Source of the DNA: an uncultured Lachnospiraceae bacterium
Lineage (GTDB): Bacteria > Bacillota > Clostridia > Lachnospirales > Lachnospiraceae
Direction: 5' to 3'
Assembly (NCBI GenBank): GCA_910583815.1
Contig: CAJTZB010000044.1
Span: forward strand, 1 to 15,686
Length of the DNA stretch: 15,686 nucleotides
Shown here: one piece after another, positions 1 to 6,928 of the stretch
Layout of the letters: every line of letters begins with the position of its first letter
Numbering within the stretch: position 1 is the first letter of the stretch
Program-made: the position numbers and the translations under genes
The notes under the pieces: generated by a model
The model's input: only the letters and a program-made list of their open reading frames with translations
Database searches by the model: none
Told to the model about the DNA's origin: nothing

Positions 1-364
1 ATTTTTTCTTAGAAAACGCATACGCTGCGGTAATGGTAATTGTCAGATTCAAAAACACTGTCAGAACAGTGACAATCAGAGAATTCAGCAAATACCTTGA
101 CATTGGCACGCCAGTATTTCCTGACAATGCAAACAGGTCTTTGAAGTTATTTAATGTCGGCTTTCTTGCAATAATTGTCGGTGGGAATGCAAACAGCTCG
201 CCAAGCGGCTTAAACGCCTGATTGATGACGAATACAACCGGAATAATCATAAAAATTGCGAGCGGCAGCAAAATCAGATAGAACTTAATCTGCCCTGCCG
301 AAAAGGTTCTTGGATTTATTCTGGCCCCGCCCAGACGGTGCCTTCTTCTCTTTCTCTTCTTCAT
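1..364 (-). CDS. Carbohydrate ABC transporter permease, MalG type (5' part only)
   Basis: This is the N-terminal 121 residues of a membrane permease; the rest lies beyond the left edge. The start ATG (complement of 362-364) has a perfect AGGAGG at 369-374, five bases upstream. The protein opens with a very basic cytoplasmic tail (MKKRKRRRHR), then a hydrophobic segment at about residues 28-48 (FYLILLPLAIFMIIPVVFVI). A region containing NQAFKPLGELFAFPP and a second membrane segment from about residue 92 follow. This arrangement matches the second permease (MalG-like) of CUT1 sugar importers. It follows the MalF-like permease in the same operon but is separated from it by 250 bp of structured repeats. 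The EAA loop that contacts the ATPase would lie outside the window. Family assignment is sound; the substrate is unknown. Confidence 0.85.
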   Translation of the reverse strand, partial: MKKRKRRRHRLGGARINPRTFSAGQIKFYLILLPLAIFMIIPVVFVINQAFKPLGELFAFPPTIIARKPTLNNFKDLFALSGNTGVPMSRYLLNSLIVTVLTVFLNLTITITAAYAFSKKK

Positions 365-368
365 GATT

Positions 369-374
369 CCTCCT
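369..374 (-). promoter_or_regulatory. Ribosome binding site of the MalG-type permease
   Basis: On the minus strand the sequence reads AGGAGG five bases before ATG. It fixes the permease start at 364 and leaves only 12 bases between it and the large hairpin repeat upstream. Confidence 0.8.
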
Positions 375-375
375 A

Positions 376-490
376 TTTTTAGTACCGTATCTGTCCTGCC
401 AGCGCCCATAGCAGCGGAACAATTTTGCCCAAAACGCATGGTCAGAAATTGTTCCGGGCGCTGTTCGGGCAGATACTGATTCTAGTACCG
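376..490 (-). repeat. Intergenic repeat unit with a long imperfect hairpin
   Basis: The unit is bounded by TTTTAGTACCG (377-387) and TTCTAGTACCG (480-490), 103 bp apart. Its interior folds nearly end to end: gtatctg (387-393) pairs with cagatac (470-476), cagcgcc (400-406) with ggcgctg (457-463), and cggaacaattt (415-425) with aaattgttccg (446-456), with an 8-nt bulge at 407-414. In the transcript this hairpin ends about 12 nt before the permease RBS, so it could protect the mRNA end or tune permease translation. Its ends match the other repeats of the window, but its interior does not match the neighbouring unit. It has no T-run typical of a terminator. Confidence 0.7.
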
Positions 491-501
491 CAATTTTCTA
501 T

Positions 502-613
502 TTTTAGTTCCGCAATCACCCTACCAGCACACAAGCAATCTAGCTCAGGATTCCGGCCACGGAAGCGTCCGGAATCCGAGCTGTGCGCCGTCCGGGTAAT
601 TGCTGATTTTAGT
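502..613 (-). repeat. Intergenic repeat unit, GGATTCCGG hairpin type
   Basis: The unit runs between TTTTAGTTCCGCAA (502-515) and a decayed copy of the motif (607-613), a period of 105 bp. The core is an inverted repeat, ggattccgg (548-556) with ccggaatcc (569-577) around a 12-base loop, extended by agctc/gagct with one bulged base. The stretch from 583 to 613 (tgtgcgccgtccgg, then ttgctg and ttttagt) aligns with 12990-13018 between pyrC and pyrF, so the two are copies of one element. On the minus strand it begins directly after the stop codon of the upstream permease. Confidence 0.75.
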
Positions 614-614
614 T

Positions 615-1523
615 TTACACTTCTTCTCCAAACAGCTTATGGGATACTTTATTAAACAGATAGACAATGAGCAACAGGACAAGTGAAACTGCCGCTGCAT
701 AGCCCATCTCGTACCGGATAAAGCCGTAGTCGTCGATATGGTTTGTAATCAGCTGCCCGGAGTATTCCGGCGTTGGGTTTGCTCCGGAGAGCGTAACGCC
801 AATCCAGCCCATGTTGAATGCGTTTACAATTGCCATAACCGCGCCAAAGAGCATCTGCGGTTTCATCGAAGGAATCGTTATGTAAAATATTTCTTGGAAT
901 CGGTTTCGCATTCCGTCTACATAAGCCGCCTCATACAGCTCATCATTGATGTTCAGAATGCCGGAAATCATCGCAAGGAACCCGATGCCCATCGCCGACC
1001 AAAGCGAAACAAAAATCATGATTTCCATAAAGTGGTCTTTTGTCAGCAGGAACTGAATCGGCTGGTCAATAATATCAAGCTCCATCAGCAGATTGTTCAT
1101 AATGCCTCGCTGGTCGCCGGAAAAAATCGCTTTCCAGATAACACCGATAAATACCTGCCCAAGCATAGACGGAGTATAGATTGCAAGCGCAAAAATCGTT
1201 CTTGGAATCGGCTGGATCTGAGCTAACATCCAAGCAAGCAAAAACGAAAGTGCATAGCCGCCCGGACCTACAACAAGCGCATAGAGGAAGGTATTCGGAA
1301 GAACGAACTTCAAAAACGTCTCATCCTGCGTAAATAAAGTAATATAGTTGAGCAAGCCGGTAAACGTAGGCTTGTTGATCACATCAAAATAAGTGAACGA
1401 CAGACCGATGGCAATTGCAACCGGTATCAGAATGAACATGGAAAACACGATACCGTACGGAGCCAACAACACAGCTCCTTTAAAACCTTCGGTATGAAAC
1501 AGTGATTTTCTCCTTTTTTTCAT
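615..1523 (-). CDS. Carbohydrate ABC transporter permease, MalF type
   Basis: This 302-residue inner membrane permease forms half of the channel of a CUT1 sugar importer. A basic N-terminus is followed by about six hydrophobic segments (near residues 17-42, 75-100, 108-133, 165-190, 222-245 and 275-295). The ATPase-docking EAA loop is at residues 198-221: EAAYVDGMRNRFQEIFYITIP fits the family pattern EAA-x3-G-x9-I-x-LP. Its ATG overlaps the stop codon of the large binding protein upstream (ATGA, 1520-1523), implying translational coupling, and an AGGAGG-type site lies inside the end of that gene. The partner permease follows after a 250-bp repeat-filled gap. Length and motif are normal for the family; the substrate cannot be read from the sequence. 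Confidence 0.93.
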   Translation of the reverse strand: MKKRRKSLFHTEGFKGAVLLAPYGIVFSMFILIPVAIAIGLSFTYFDVINKPTFTGLLNYITLFTQDETFLKFVLPNTFLYALVVGPGGYALSFLLAWMLAQIQPIPRTIFALAIYTPSMLGQVFIGVIWKAIFSGDQRGIMNNLLMELDIIDQPIQFLLTKDHFMEIMIFVSLWSAMGIGFLAMISGILNINDELYEAAYVDGMRNRFQEIFYITIPSMKPQMLFGAVMAIVNAFNMGWIGVTLSGANPTPEYSGQLITNHIDDYGFIRYEMGYAAAVSLVLLLIVYLFNKVSHKLFGEEV

Positions 1524-4456
1524 TCCCCTGCCTCCTTTCTGCCACGCTCCATCTGCTCCTTAATCCAGTCAATATCACGGATAACAAACGGCTTCAGCAG
1601 CGTTCCGTTTTCATCATAAAAGCCAAGCTCCGTCATTTTTTTCTTGATTTCACGGTTAATGGCGATTGTCTTTTCATCCACTGCCACCTGTGCCGAAGTG
1701 CCATCCAGCACCATCGTATTCCAGATGTCAGAAAGCGAACGTTCTACAAGATACTGGCCCGGTGTTCTTGGCACGTCCCTGAGCCACTTTACCTGCTCCA
1801 AAATAATCTGTTTATCTGCCTGATCAATCGGTGCATCTGCAAGCGCCTCTACATTAGAAGGTATCCAGAAGAACTGTTTTCCGTAAGTAGAACGAAGCGT
1901 ATAAGTATAGGTTACCTGTGTATCATGCTCTGTCCACCACTTCAAAAACTCCCATGCTTCCTCGCTTTTATTGGTATCACCAAAGATAATGCCTCCTGTA
2001 CCGTTTGCCACATAGTAACGTGAAACGCTTCCATCCTCCTGCATGGTTCCCGGATAAGCGGAAAGAGCCCACTGCCCTTCCAACTCCGGCGCACCATTCT
2101 TTAGCAGGATATACTCGTTGGAATCAATAATCCCGACCGGAAGAATCGAGTACCGGAACGAGTTAAAAAAGGAGTTGACCTGTGTATCAAGCGAATAGGC
2201 AATAAACAGATTGCCAAGTGCCTGCAGGCCTTTGACTGAATTCGGTTCATCCACTGCCGTACGAAGCCCATCGTCCGTATACAGCCTGCCTCCGTTCTGG
2301 AAAATCAAAGGCGTTGTCTGGAAAAACCATTTATAGCCGACACCCGAAGAAATATTGTGGTAAAAATTCATTCCATAACGCTGCAGTTCCGGCAGGATGC
2401 CAACTACATCATCCCAAGTATCCGGCACTTTCAGTCCAAGCGACTCAAAGATGTCGGTACGGTATACCAGGGCATGGAAGTCAAGAGTCTCCGGAATGGC
2501 ATACACACCCTCGTTGTATACATATGGCACGAAAGCACCTGGCACAAAACGGTTTGCTACTTCCCAGAAGTCCTCAAACTGCGTCATATCATAAAGTGCG
2601 CCACGGCATGCCAGATCAAATGGCATATAGGAAGTCAGCCCGAGCGCAACGTCCGGCGTCTGGTTTGCCGCCGCAGAAAGCGTCAGCTTATTGGCATCCG
2701 GCATAATTGAAATTTTTACCCGGATTCCGGTCTTCGGTGTAAAATCGGTATCCGCCAGCTTTTGCAGCAGATCTACATGCGTCACTGCACGGTTTACCCA
2801 TACGGTCAGCACCTCTTCATCATCCGTCTCCGTGCTGTATTTGTTGGTCGTAAATGAATTAAACAGCGTCTTAAACCAGTTACCCATCATTGCAAATACG
2901 CCCGCCCGCTCTTGCGGAAGTTCCTGGTTTCCATAGACATAAATCATATCCAGCGTAAAATCCTGCTTACAGATTTCTGACGTAAAGTTACTGAGCGAAA
3001 CAAGCACCGAATTGTCTCTCCCGGTCAAATCATTTGTATAAAGCGCGATTTCATCCGGATATTCTGCCATCCTCTGAATAAACTGCATTGCCTTGTCAAA
3101 GTCAGAAAGCAGCGCACTGTTAATTCCGACCGGCGTATAGTCCTGCAGGCTGTAACGTATTTCCTGAATCAGAATTTCATATGCTTTTAAATAATCCGAA
3201 ATTTCCGGAATATAGCGTGTCATTTTCCAAGTGCGGTTCTTATCTTTTTCTGCACCCGTAATCTTTGTAATCTCAAGCGCAAACTGGGATACATGCTCCG
3301 ACATCAGCCTTGCATATCTCCACGCCCGGATTACCGGTTCTGCCTCTGCCTTCATCGAAATCGTATGCGTTCCTTTTGTCAGGTAAAAATAATATGGTTC
3401 GCCGTTTTCATCTGACATCACCTCATTGGTCCAGCTTGTTCCGGTCGGCGCAAAGACGTAGCAGAGACATTCTGCGAACGGAATCTCCCCATCAATCTTA
3501 ATGGTTTCAAACGCATCAAATTCTTTTTTTTCATTTTTGTAGTGAAATGCCAGCTGATACCAGCCGTCTTGTTCCACATCTACTGTGTATTCTATTTCCG
3601 TACCGGCTTCCGTCCAGTTCAAAGTATTCATAACCTTTTGTGCTGTTTCATGTGGTTTAAGTGCCGGATTGTTTTCATATTCCAAAATTGCCTGTGTCGT
3701 GTTCTTTTTCTTATACTCCGTGGCATTGACCTCATAATAGCCGTCTGCCAGGGTATCCCCCGATGCTGCATGGGCAGTCCGGTATTCCTCATAAGTAGGA
3801 AGACCTAAATCTGGCTCTGTAATCGTAAGTGCCCCCAATGCAAGTCCGTCAGAAGAAATATTGGTCAATATAATCTCGTTTTCTCCTGCCCGAAGAGGGA
3901 ATAACAGCGGCTCGGCAGAAGCATATGTATTGTTATAAAGATAGGTTGTCTGCCAGTCCGAGAGGCGCACCTGCCTTGGCGCAGACTCATCCCCATAGTT
4001 GTCTTTTGGGAATTCCTTTGTTTCATCCTGCCACAGAAGAGGCAGGGCAATTGCCTTCATTTCATAATAAGGCTGCTCTCCGTTCACTTTAATATCCACG
4101 GAAAAATCCGACAGGGAGCTCCCCACCGGCATATAACTGAGTTTTAAGTAATACCATCCTGCGGTTTCGGCATAGACATGATATACCTGTTTTTCCTGAT
4201 AATTTATGGCATTTGTTGTCTCCGGCTCTGCCGTATAAGTTCCTGTTCCGTTTTTTTCCTGTGCATAGTCCAGATAATCACAGTACATTGTCTCTGCAGA
4301 CGTCAAGGAACCGGAAAGAAGTTCATACGCCCATCTCACAGCCTCCTTATCGGCAGCATCGACATATTCTGCATTGTCTCGCCGAAGCAGCAGCACGCAC
4401 GCCCCAACCGAAATCAGTGCAACAAGCAGGAATATTGCTGCTTTTCTTATTCTCAC
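1520..4456 (-). CDS. Large multidomain solute-binding protein with two carbohydrate-binding-like modules
   Basis: The product has 978 residues, more than twice the 400-550 usual for sugar-binding proteins. Residues 1-25 form a membrane signal; SVGAC ending at Cys20 could be a lipobox, but hydrophobic residues continue after it, so an uncleaved anchor is also possible. Two related modules follow at about 60-215 and 240-375, each with the beta-sandwich-like signature GWYxLxxxY (AGWYYLKLSY and DGWYQLAFHY), which suggests a duplication of a CBM6/35-like fold. A helical linker spans about 380-540. Residues 548-970 are a family 1 extracellular solute-binding domain (TVWVNRA at its start, then PDVALG, PDTWDDV and YRTDIFESLGL). 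The start is GTG (complement of 4454-4456); an ATG two bases upstream runs at once into TGA. It sits between the smaller binding protein and the permease it overlaps by 4 bp, so it probably serves the same importer, perhaps holding glycans at the surface. Ligand unknown. Confidence 0.88.
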   Translation of the reverse strand: MRIRKAAIFLLVALISVGACVLLLRRDNAEYVDAADKEAVRWAYELLSGSLTSAETMYCDYLDYAQEKNGTGTYTAEPETTNAINYQEKQVYHVYAETAGWYYLKLSYMPVGSSLSDFSVDIKVNGEQPYYEMKAIALPLLWQDETKEFPKDNYGDESAPRQVRLSDWQTTYLYNNTYASAEPLLFPLRAGENEIILTNISSDGLALGALTITEPDLGLPTYEEYRTAHAASGDTLADGYYEVNATEYKKKNTTQAILEYENNPALKPHETAQKVMNTLNWTEAGTEIEYTVDVEQDGWYQLAFHYKNEKKEFDAFETIKIDGEIPFAECLCYVFAPTGTSWTNEVMSDENGEPYYFYLTKGTHTISMKAEAEPVIRAWRYARLMSEHVSQFALEITKITGAEKDKNRTWKMTRYIPEISDYLKAYEILIQEIRYSLQDYTPVGINSALLSDFDKAMQFIQRMAEYPDEIALYTNDLTGRDNSVLVSLSNFTSEICKQDFTLDMIYVYGNQELPQERAGVFAMMGNWFKTLFNSFTTNKYSTETDDEEVLTVWVNRAVTHVDLLQKLADTDFTPKTGIRVKISIMPDANKLTLSAAANQTPDVALGLTSYMPFDLACRGALYDMTQFEDFWEVANRFVPGAFVPYVYNEGVYAIPETLDFHALVYRTDIFESLGLKVPDTWDDVVGILPELQRYGMNFYHNISSGVGYKWFFQTTPLIFQNGGRLYTDDGLRTAVDEPNSVKGLQALGNLFIAYSLDTQVNSFFNSFRYSILPVGIIDSNEYILLKNGAPELEGQWALSAYPGTMQEDGSVSRYYVANGTGGIIFGDTNKSEEAWEFLKWWTEHDTQVTYTYTLRSTYGKQFFWIPSNVEALADAPIDQADKQIILEQVKWLRDVPRTPGQYLVERSLSDIWNTMVLDGTSAQVAVDEKTIAINREIKKKMTELGFYDENGTLLKPFVIRDIDWIKEQMERGRKEAGE

Positions 4457-4491
4457 ATTAGTCCCCCCATTCCAAAAACGTCATTATTTTA

Positions 4492-4524
4492 GGAAAAGGG
4501 AAGGTTTATGGCCTCCCCTTTTCC
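4492..4524 (-). terminator. Stem-loop between the two solute-binding genes (processing or attenuation hairpin)
   Basis: ggaaaaggg (4492-4500) pairs with cccttttcc (4516-4524), and aagg with cctc extends the stem to about 13 bp with one G-T pair and a 7-base loop. On the minus strand it comes soon after the stop codon of the first binding protein. What follows is TAAAATAATG rather than a T-run, so a full stop is unlikely. Partial attenuation or protection of the upstream message is more plausible and would give more of the first binding protein than of the rest. Confidence 0.6.
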
Positions 4525-4539
4525 GTCTATCTGTTATGC

Positions 4540-6276
4540 TTATTTAAAATCATTGTCTGTAAATCCATAGTAGTTCTTTAAGCCATCTTTAATTCCCTGC
4601 TCTGCCTGAACAAAACGCTTATTGATGTTTGTGTTCCAGTCAGAAAGCCTTGCTTTTACATTATCCAGCCAGTTTGCATCTGTGCTGCCTGCACCTGCAA
4701 CCTCAACCTGAGTTGCATTCAGCCACTCATACAGGCAGGCTGTCTGTGTTCCGTCTACCATGATGTTATATGGATAGCACTTATCAGAAATATCCCAGAA
4801 CTGGCCTTTCTCCCAAAGTTCTACAATATAGTGGAAGCCCGGCATTTTGTCCTTGTCTGCATATCTGGTATGGGTATTTACAGAGTACCAGATTTCCATC
4901 TGCTCATCAAACGCATCACCTGTCACAAGCGGGAAGGAGTCGTTTAAAGAAGTTCTCAATGTATTGTTGTCGCTGTACTGCTGATTAGCTCTTGCCTGCA
5001 TTGCCTCTGTGGAACCGCACCAGAATGAACCAAATGCGTATGCCAATTCTAATTTTGCTTTTTCTGCATCGCTCCACTCCGGATTTCCGTCATCCATTGC
5101 ATAGTTGTGGATTGCCATTGGGTCTACACAGATACCAACCGTATTCTGCTGGTATGGTGTGCTTGGTCTTGGGTAAATATCCCAGTCACTTGATTCTATT
5201 GCATTGACCGGATATGTACCGTCTGCATTCTTTTCCACTGCTGCTGCACCAAGCATCCAAGGGTCGCCGTCATAAGTCAGGCAATAGTTACGGCAGAAGA
5301 AGCGGTAGCCCCACCACCAGCCGTCATCCATAATTTCAGAAGGAACATTTCCAAGTCCGTTCTGAGCCCAGATTGCGGATTTTGCCCACTTCGGAATATA
5401 GGAAAGCAGTTCGCTTACTTCGCTGGAGTTCAAGTTTACTCTGTCGCCGGAATTTTTGTAGTTTGCCATCTGTGCATTGATGGTTGTTGTACCGGTCGCA
5501 ATAAAGCTTAACGGAGTATCCATTGCGCCCCAGAAACCGTCCTTGCCATCTACAGAAGTAACAAACTCTGTATATTCGTCAATTGTCCAGTTGAAATTTG
5601 GAACTTCAATATTATTTGCTTCTGCAAGTGCTTTGTTCACATAAACACCCCAAGGCTGAATAAACTGCGGAAGCCCTGCCTGGAAGCCGTAATACTGCAT
5701 TGTCTGCATAACGGATTCGTTGAAGGACTTGTACAATGGATCGTCCTTAAATACACTGAGGTCTGCAACCATTCCCTTGCTTACATCGCCTACCAGATCA
5801 TTAGAAGCATAGATGTCCGGATATTTGCCATGCTCTGCTTTGAAGTTTTCCATTTCCTGAGCCCAGAGCGTATCGTTTCCGTTTGGATCATCTGTCTTTG
5901 CCCAAAGGTTGATTTTAACATTTGGGTACATTTTGTTAAATTCCTTTGCCATAGCGTAGATAGCTGCTACGTTCTGGCTTACGATATCTTCCGGCTTCCA
6001 GTCCTGCTTGCCGATGTCTGTGTAGTAGATGCTGTCACCGGACCAGCACATAATAGAAAGTTCGCCGCTGATGTTTGGATCCAGTTTTTTGTAAAGTGCT
6101 TCTTCTTTTACATCAGCATCCTTATCGTCTTCTGGATCCTTGTTGTCCTCAATATTTTTGTCATTTCCACCTGATGGATTTTTACCATCATCCCCCTCTT
6201 TAGAGCAGCCTGCAAACATAGCCATTGCCATGCACAGAATAAGCAAAAAGCTTATTACTCTTTTCCACTGTCTCAT
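4540..6276 (-). CDS. Sugar ABC transporter solute-binding lipoprotein
   Basis: This 578-residue extracellular lipoprotein captures substrate for a CUT1-type importer. The chosen ATG (complement of 6274-6276) has GGAGGG seven bases upstream; an in-frame ATG at 6291 has no comparable site and lies before that RBS. The signal peptide MRQWKRVISFLLILCMAMAMFAGC has a lipobox ending at Cys24, followed by a long Gly/Asn/Asp/Lys-rich linker to about residue 60. The binding domain opens with LSIMCWSGD and contains YPNVKINLW, PDIYASNDL and many surface aromatics (DDGWWWGYRFF, WCGSTEAM), typical of oligosaccharide binders. It is the first gene of the operon, behind a strong promoter with two operator-like palindromes. 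Having two different binding proteins in one operon is uncommon; this one is the conventional type. Ligand not identifiable. Confidence 0.92.
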   Translation of the reverse strand: MRQWKRVISFLLILCMAMAMFAGCSKEGDDGKNPSGGNDKNIEDNKDPEDDKDADVKEEALYKKLDPNISGELSIMCWSGDSIYYTDIGKQDWKPEDIVSQNVAAIYAMAKEFNKMYPNVKINLWAKTDDPNGNDTLWAQEMENFKAEHGKYPDIYASNDLVGDVSKGMVADLSVFKDDPLYKSFNESVMQTMQYYGFQAGLPQFIQPWGVYVNKALAEANNIEVPNFNWTIDEYTEFVTSVDGKDGFWGAMDTPLSFIATGTTTINAQMANYKNSGDRVNLNSSEVSELLSYIPKWAKSAIWAQNGLGNVPSEIMDDGWWWGYRFFCRNYCLTYDGDPWMLGAAAVEKNADGTYPVNAIESSDWDIYPRPSTPYQQNTVGICVDPMAIHNYAMDDGNPEWSDAEKAKLELAYAFGSFWCGSTEAMQARANQQYSDNNTLRTSLNDSFPLVTGDAFDEQMEIWYSVNTHTRYADKDKMPGFHYIVELWEKGQFWDISDKCYPYNIMVDGTQTACLYEWLNATQVEVAGAGSTDANWLDNVKARLSDWNTNINKRFVQAEQGIKDGLKNYYGFTDNDFK

Positions 6277-6294
6277 AAATAAACCCTCCATTCT

Positions 6295-6377
6295 GCCGCC
6301 GTAAGCGGCTTTTTAATTTTGAAGGGAATTTTGTGCCGCTGCACAAATTCCTGATGGAAAATCTTTGATTTTCCATC
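6295..6377 (-). promoter_or_regulatory. Structured mRNA leader with three tandem hairpins
   Basis: Three hairpins lie between the promoter and the lipoprotein RBS. Hairpin B, gatggaaaatc (6353-6363) with gattttccatc (6367-6377), has 11 perfect base pairs and a 3-base loop. Hairpin A, ggaattttgtgc (6325-6336) with gcacaaattcc (6341-6351), has one bulged T. Hairpin C, gccgc (6295-6299) with gcggc (6305-6309), is directly upstream of the RBS. The 13-base string aaccctccattct, which contains the RBS, occurs twice (6282-6294 and 6379-6391). The upstream copy precedes an ATG at 6376 that opens a 58-codon frame overlapping the lipoprotein start. This could be a translational control region or a copy of a dispersed element; no known riboswitch is recognised. 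Confidence 0.5.
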
Positions 6378-6423
6378 TAACCCTCCATTCTTGTGTGATT
6401 GCCTATTAACGCGGTTCCTTAGG

Positions 6424-6433
6424 AAAACGTTTT
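6424..6433. promoter_or_regulatory. Operator-like palindrome O1 (AAAACGTTTT)
   Basis: A perfect 10-bp palindrome with a central CG sits just downstream of the -10 element, where it would block initiation. Symmetrical A-rich, CG-centred sites of this kind are typical operators of LacI-family sugar repressors. No LacI-type gene lies in the window. Confidence 0.6.
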
Positions 6434-6443
6434 TACATAAAGT

Positions 6444-6472
6444 ATCATATCACTTAGTGTAGCACATTGCAA
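6444..6472 (-). promoter_or_regulatory. Sigma-A-type promoter of the sugar ABC operon
   Basis: Read on the minus strand, TTGCAA (6467-6472) and TATGAT (6444-6449) are separated by exactly 17 bases, predicting a start near 6437 and a leader of about 160 nt. O1 begins right after the predicted start and O2 just upstream of the -35 box, which supports a regulated promoter. Confidence 0.75.
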
Positions 6473-6475
6473 TAT

Positions 6476-6491
6476 ATAAAAACGTTTTTAT
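6476..6491. promoter_or_regulatory. Operator-like palindrome O2 (ATAAAAACGTTTTTAT)
   Basis: A perfect 16-bp palindrome sits just upstream of the -35 box. Its centre is 55 bp from that of O1, close to five helical turns, so both sites face the same side of the helix. A repressor tetramer or two dimers could occupy both. A weaker relative (taacgttttta) occurs at 6676-6686. Confidence 0.65.
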
Positions 6492-6499
6492 TAAGCTTA

Positions 6500-6780
6500 C
6501 ACAGTTTTTTATTGTTGTTTTTATACACTTTTAACAGAATTCAATGCATAAAAATTGTATACTTTGTATGCCTCTATTTTTTCTTCTTCTTTTTTTCCTT
6601 TTCTTCTCTCGCTTTTCTCTGTTTGAATCGTTTTTATTTTGCATATTCTATTTGTTTTTGCCCTATTTTTTATCGTAACGTTTTTATTTCCTATTCTTTT
6701 TGCCTCTATTTTATTTATATTTTGATTGATTTTTGTACATTCTCCACAATTTCGTTTTTTCCGGACAGGTCTGGAACAGA
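6500..6780. other. T-rich, polypyrimidine non-coding stretch
   Basis: This stretch upstream of the sugar operon promoter is extremely T-rich on the plus strand, with an almost pure pyrimidine run from about 6573 to 6620. It has no recognisable gene: the only sizeable reading frames are low-complexity Lys/Asn or Phe/Ile strings. It may be intrinsically bent DNA, or a spacer that insulates the promoter. Confidence 0.5.
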
Positions 6781-6822
6781 AAACAGGACGCAAGCCATAT
6801 ACCTCTGGTCTGCGTCCTGTTT
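6781..6822 (-). terminator. Intrinsic terminator of the unknown two-gene operon
   Basis: aaacaggacgca (6781-6792) and tgcgtcctgttt (6811-6822) form a perfect 12-bp stem, extendable inward by three pairs past a bulge. On the minus strand the stem is followed by a short T-rich tail (TTTTCTGTT). It lies about 110 bp after the 128-residue gene and before the sugar operon promoter, which fits the end of the upstream transcript. Confidence 0.65.
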
Positions 6823-6928
6823 ATAAATTACTGTTTCCTCTGATTTCTGAAGCAAATATTTCTTAAAAGCAGACGGTGGCATTTTGTCAATGCTCGCAAG
6901 CGCCCCTTTTTTTGCCGATTTGCTCCTT

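Noticed and set aside
738..1226. 162-codon plus-strand frame opposite the MalF-type permease
   Set aside because: It is antisense to a clear permease gene and has no recognisable domain or RBS; a shadow frame.
6295..6315. Plus-strand intrinsic terminator (gccgc/gcggc followed by TTTTT)
   Set aside because: No plus-strand gene runs into this region; the same hairpin is better explained as part of the minus-strand leader.
6424..6433. CcpA (cre) site at the sugar operon promoter
   Set aside because: The palindrome lacks the outer TG...CA of the cre consensus at the right distance from the central CG; a LacI-type operator fits better.
6521..6793. 90-codon minus-strand frame in the T-rich stretch
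   Set aside because: Low-complexity Lys/Asn/Glu composition arising from the polypyrimidine tract, no RBS, and it overlaps the terminator and lies upstream of the sugar operon promoter.
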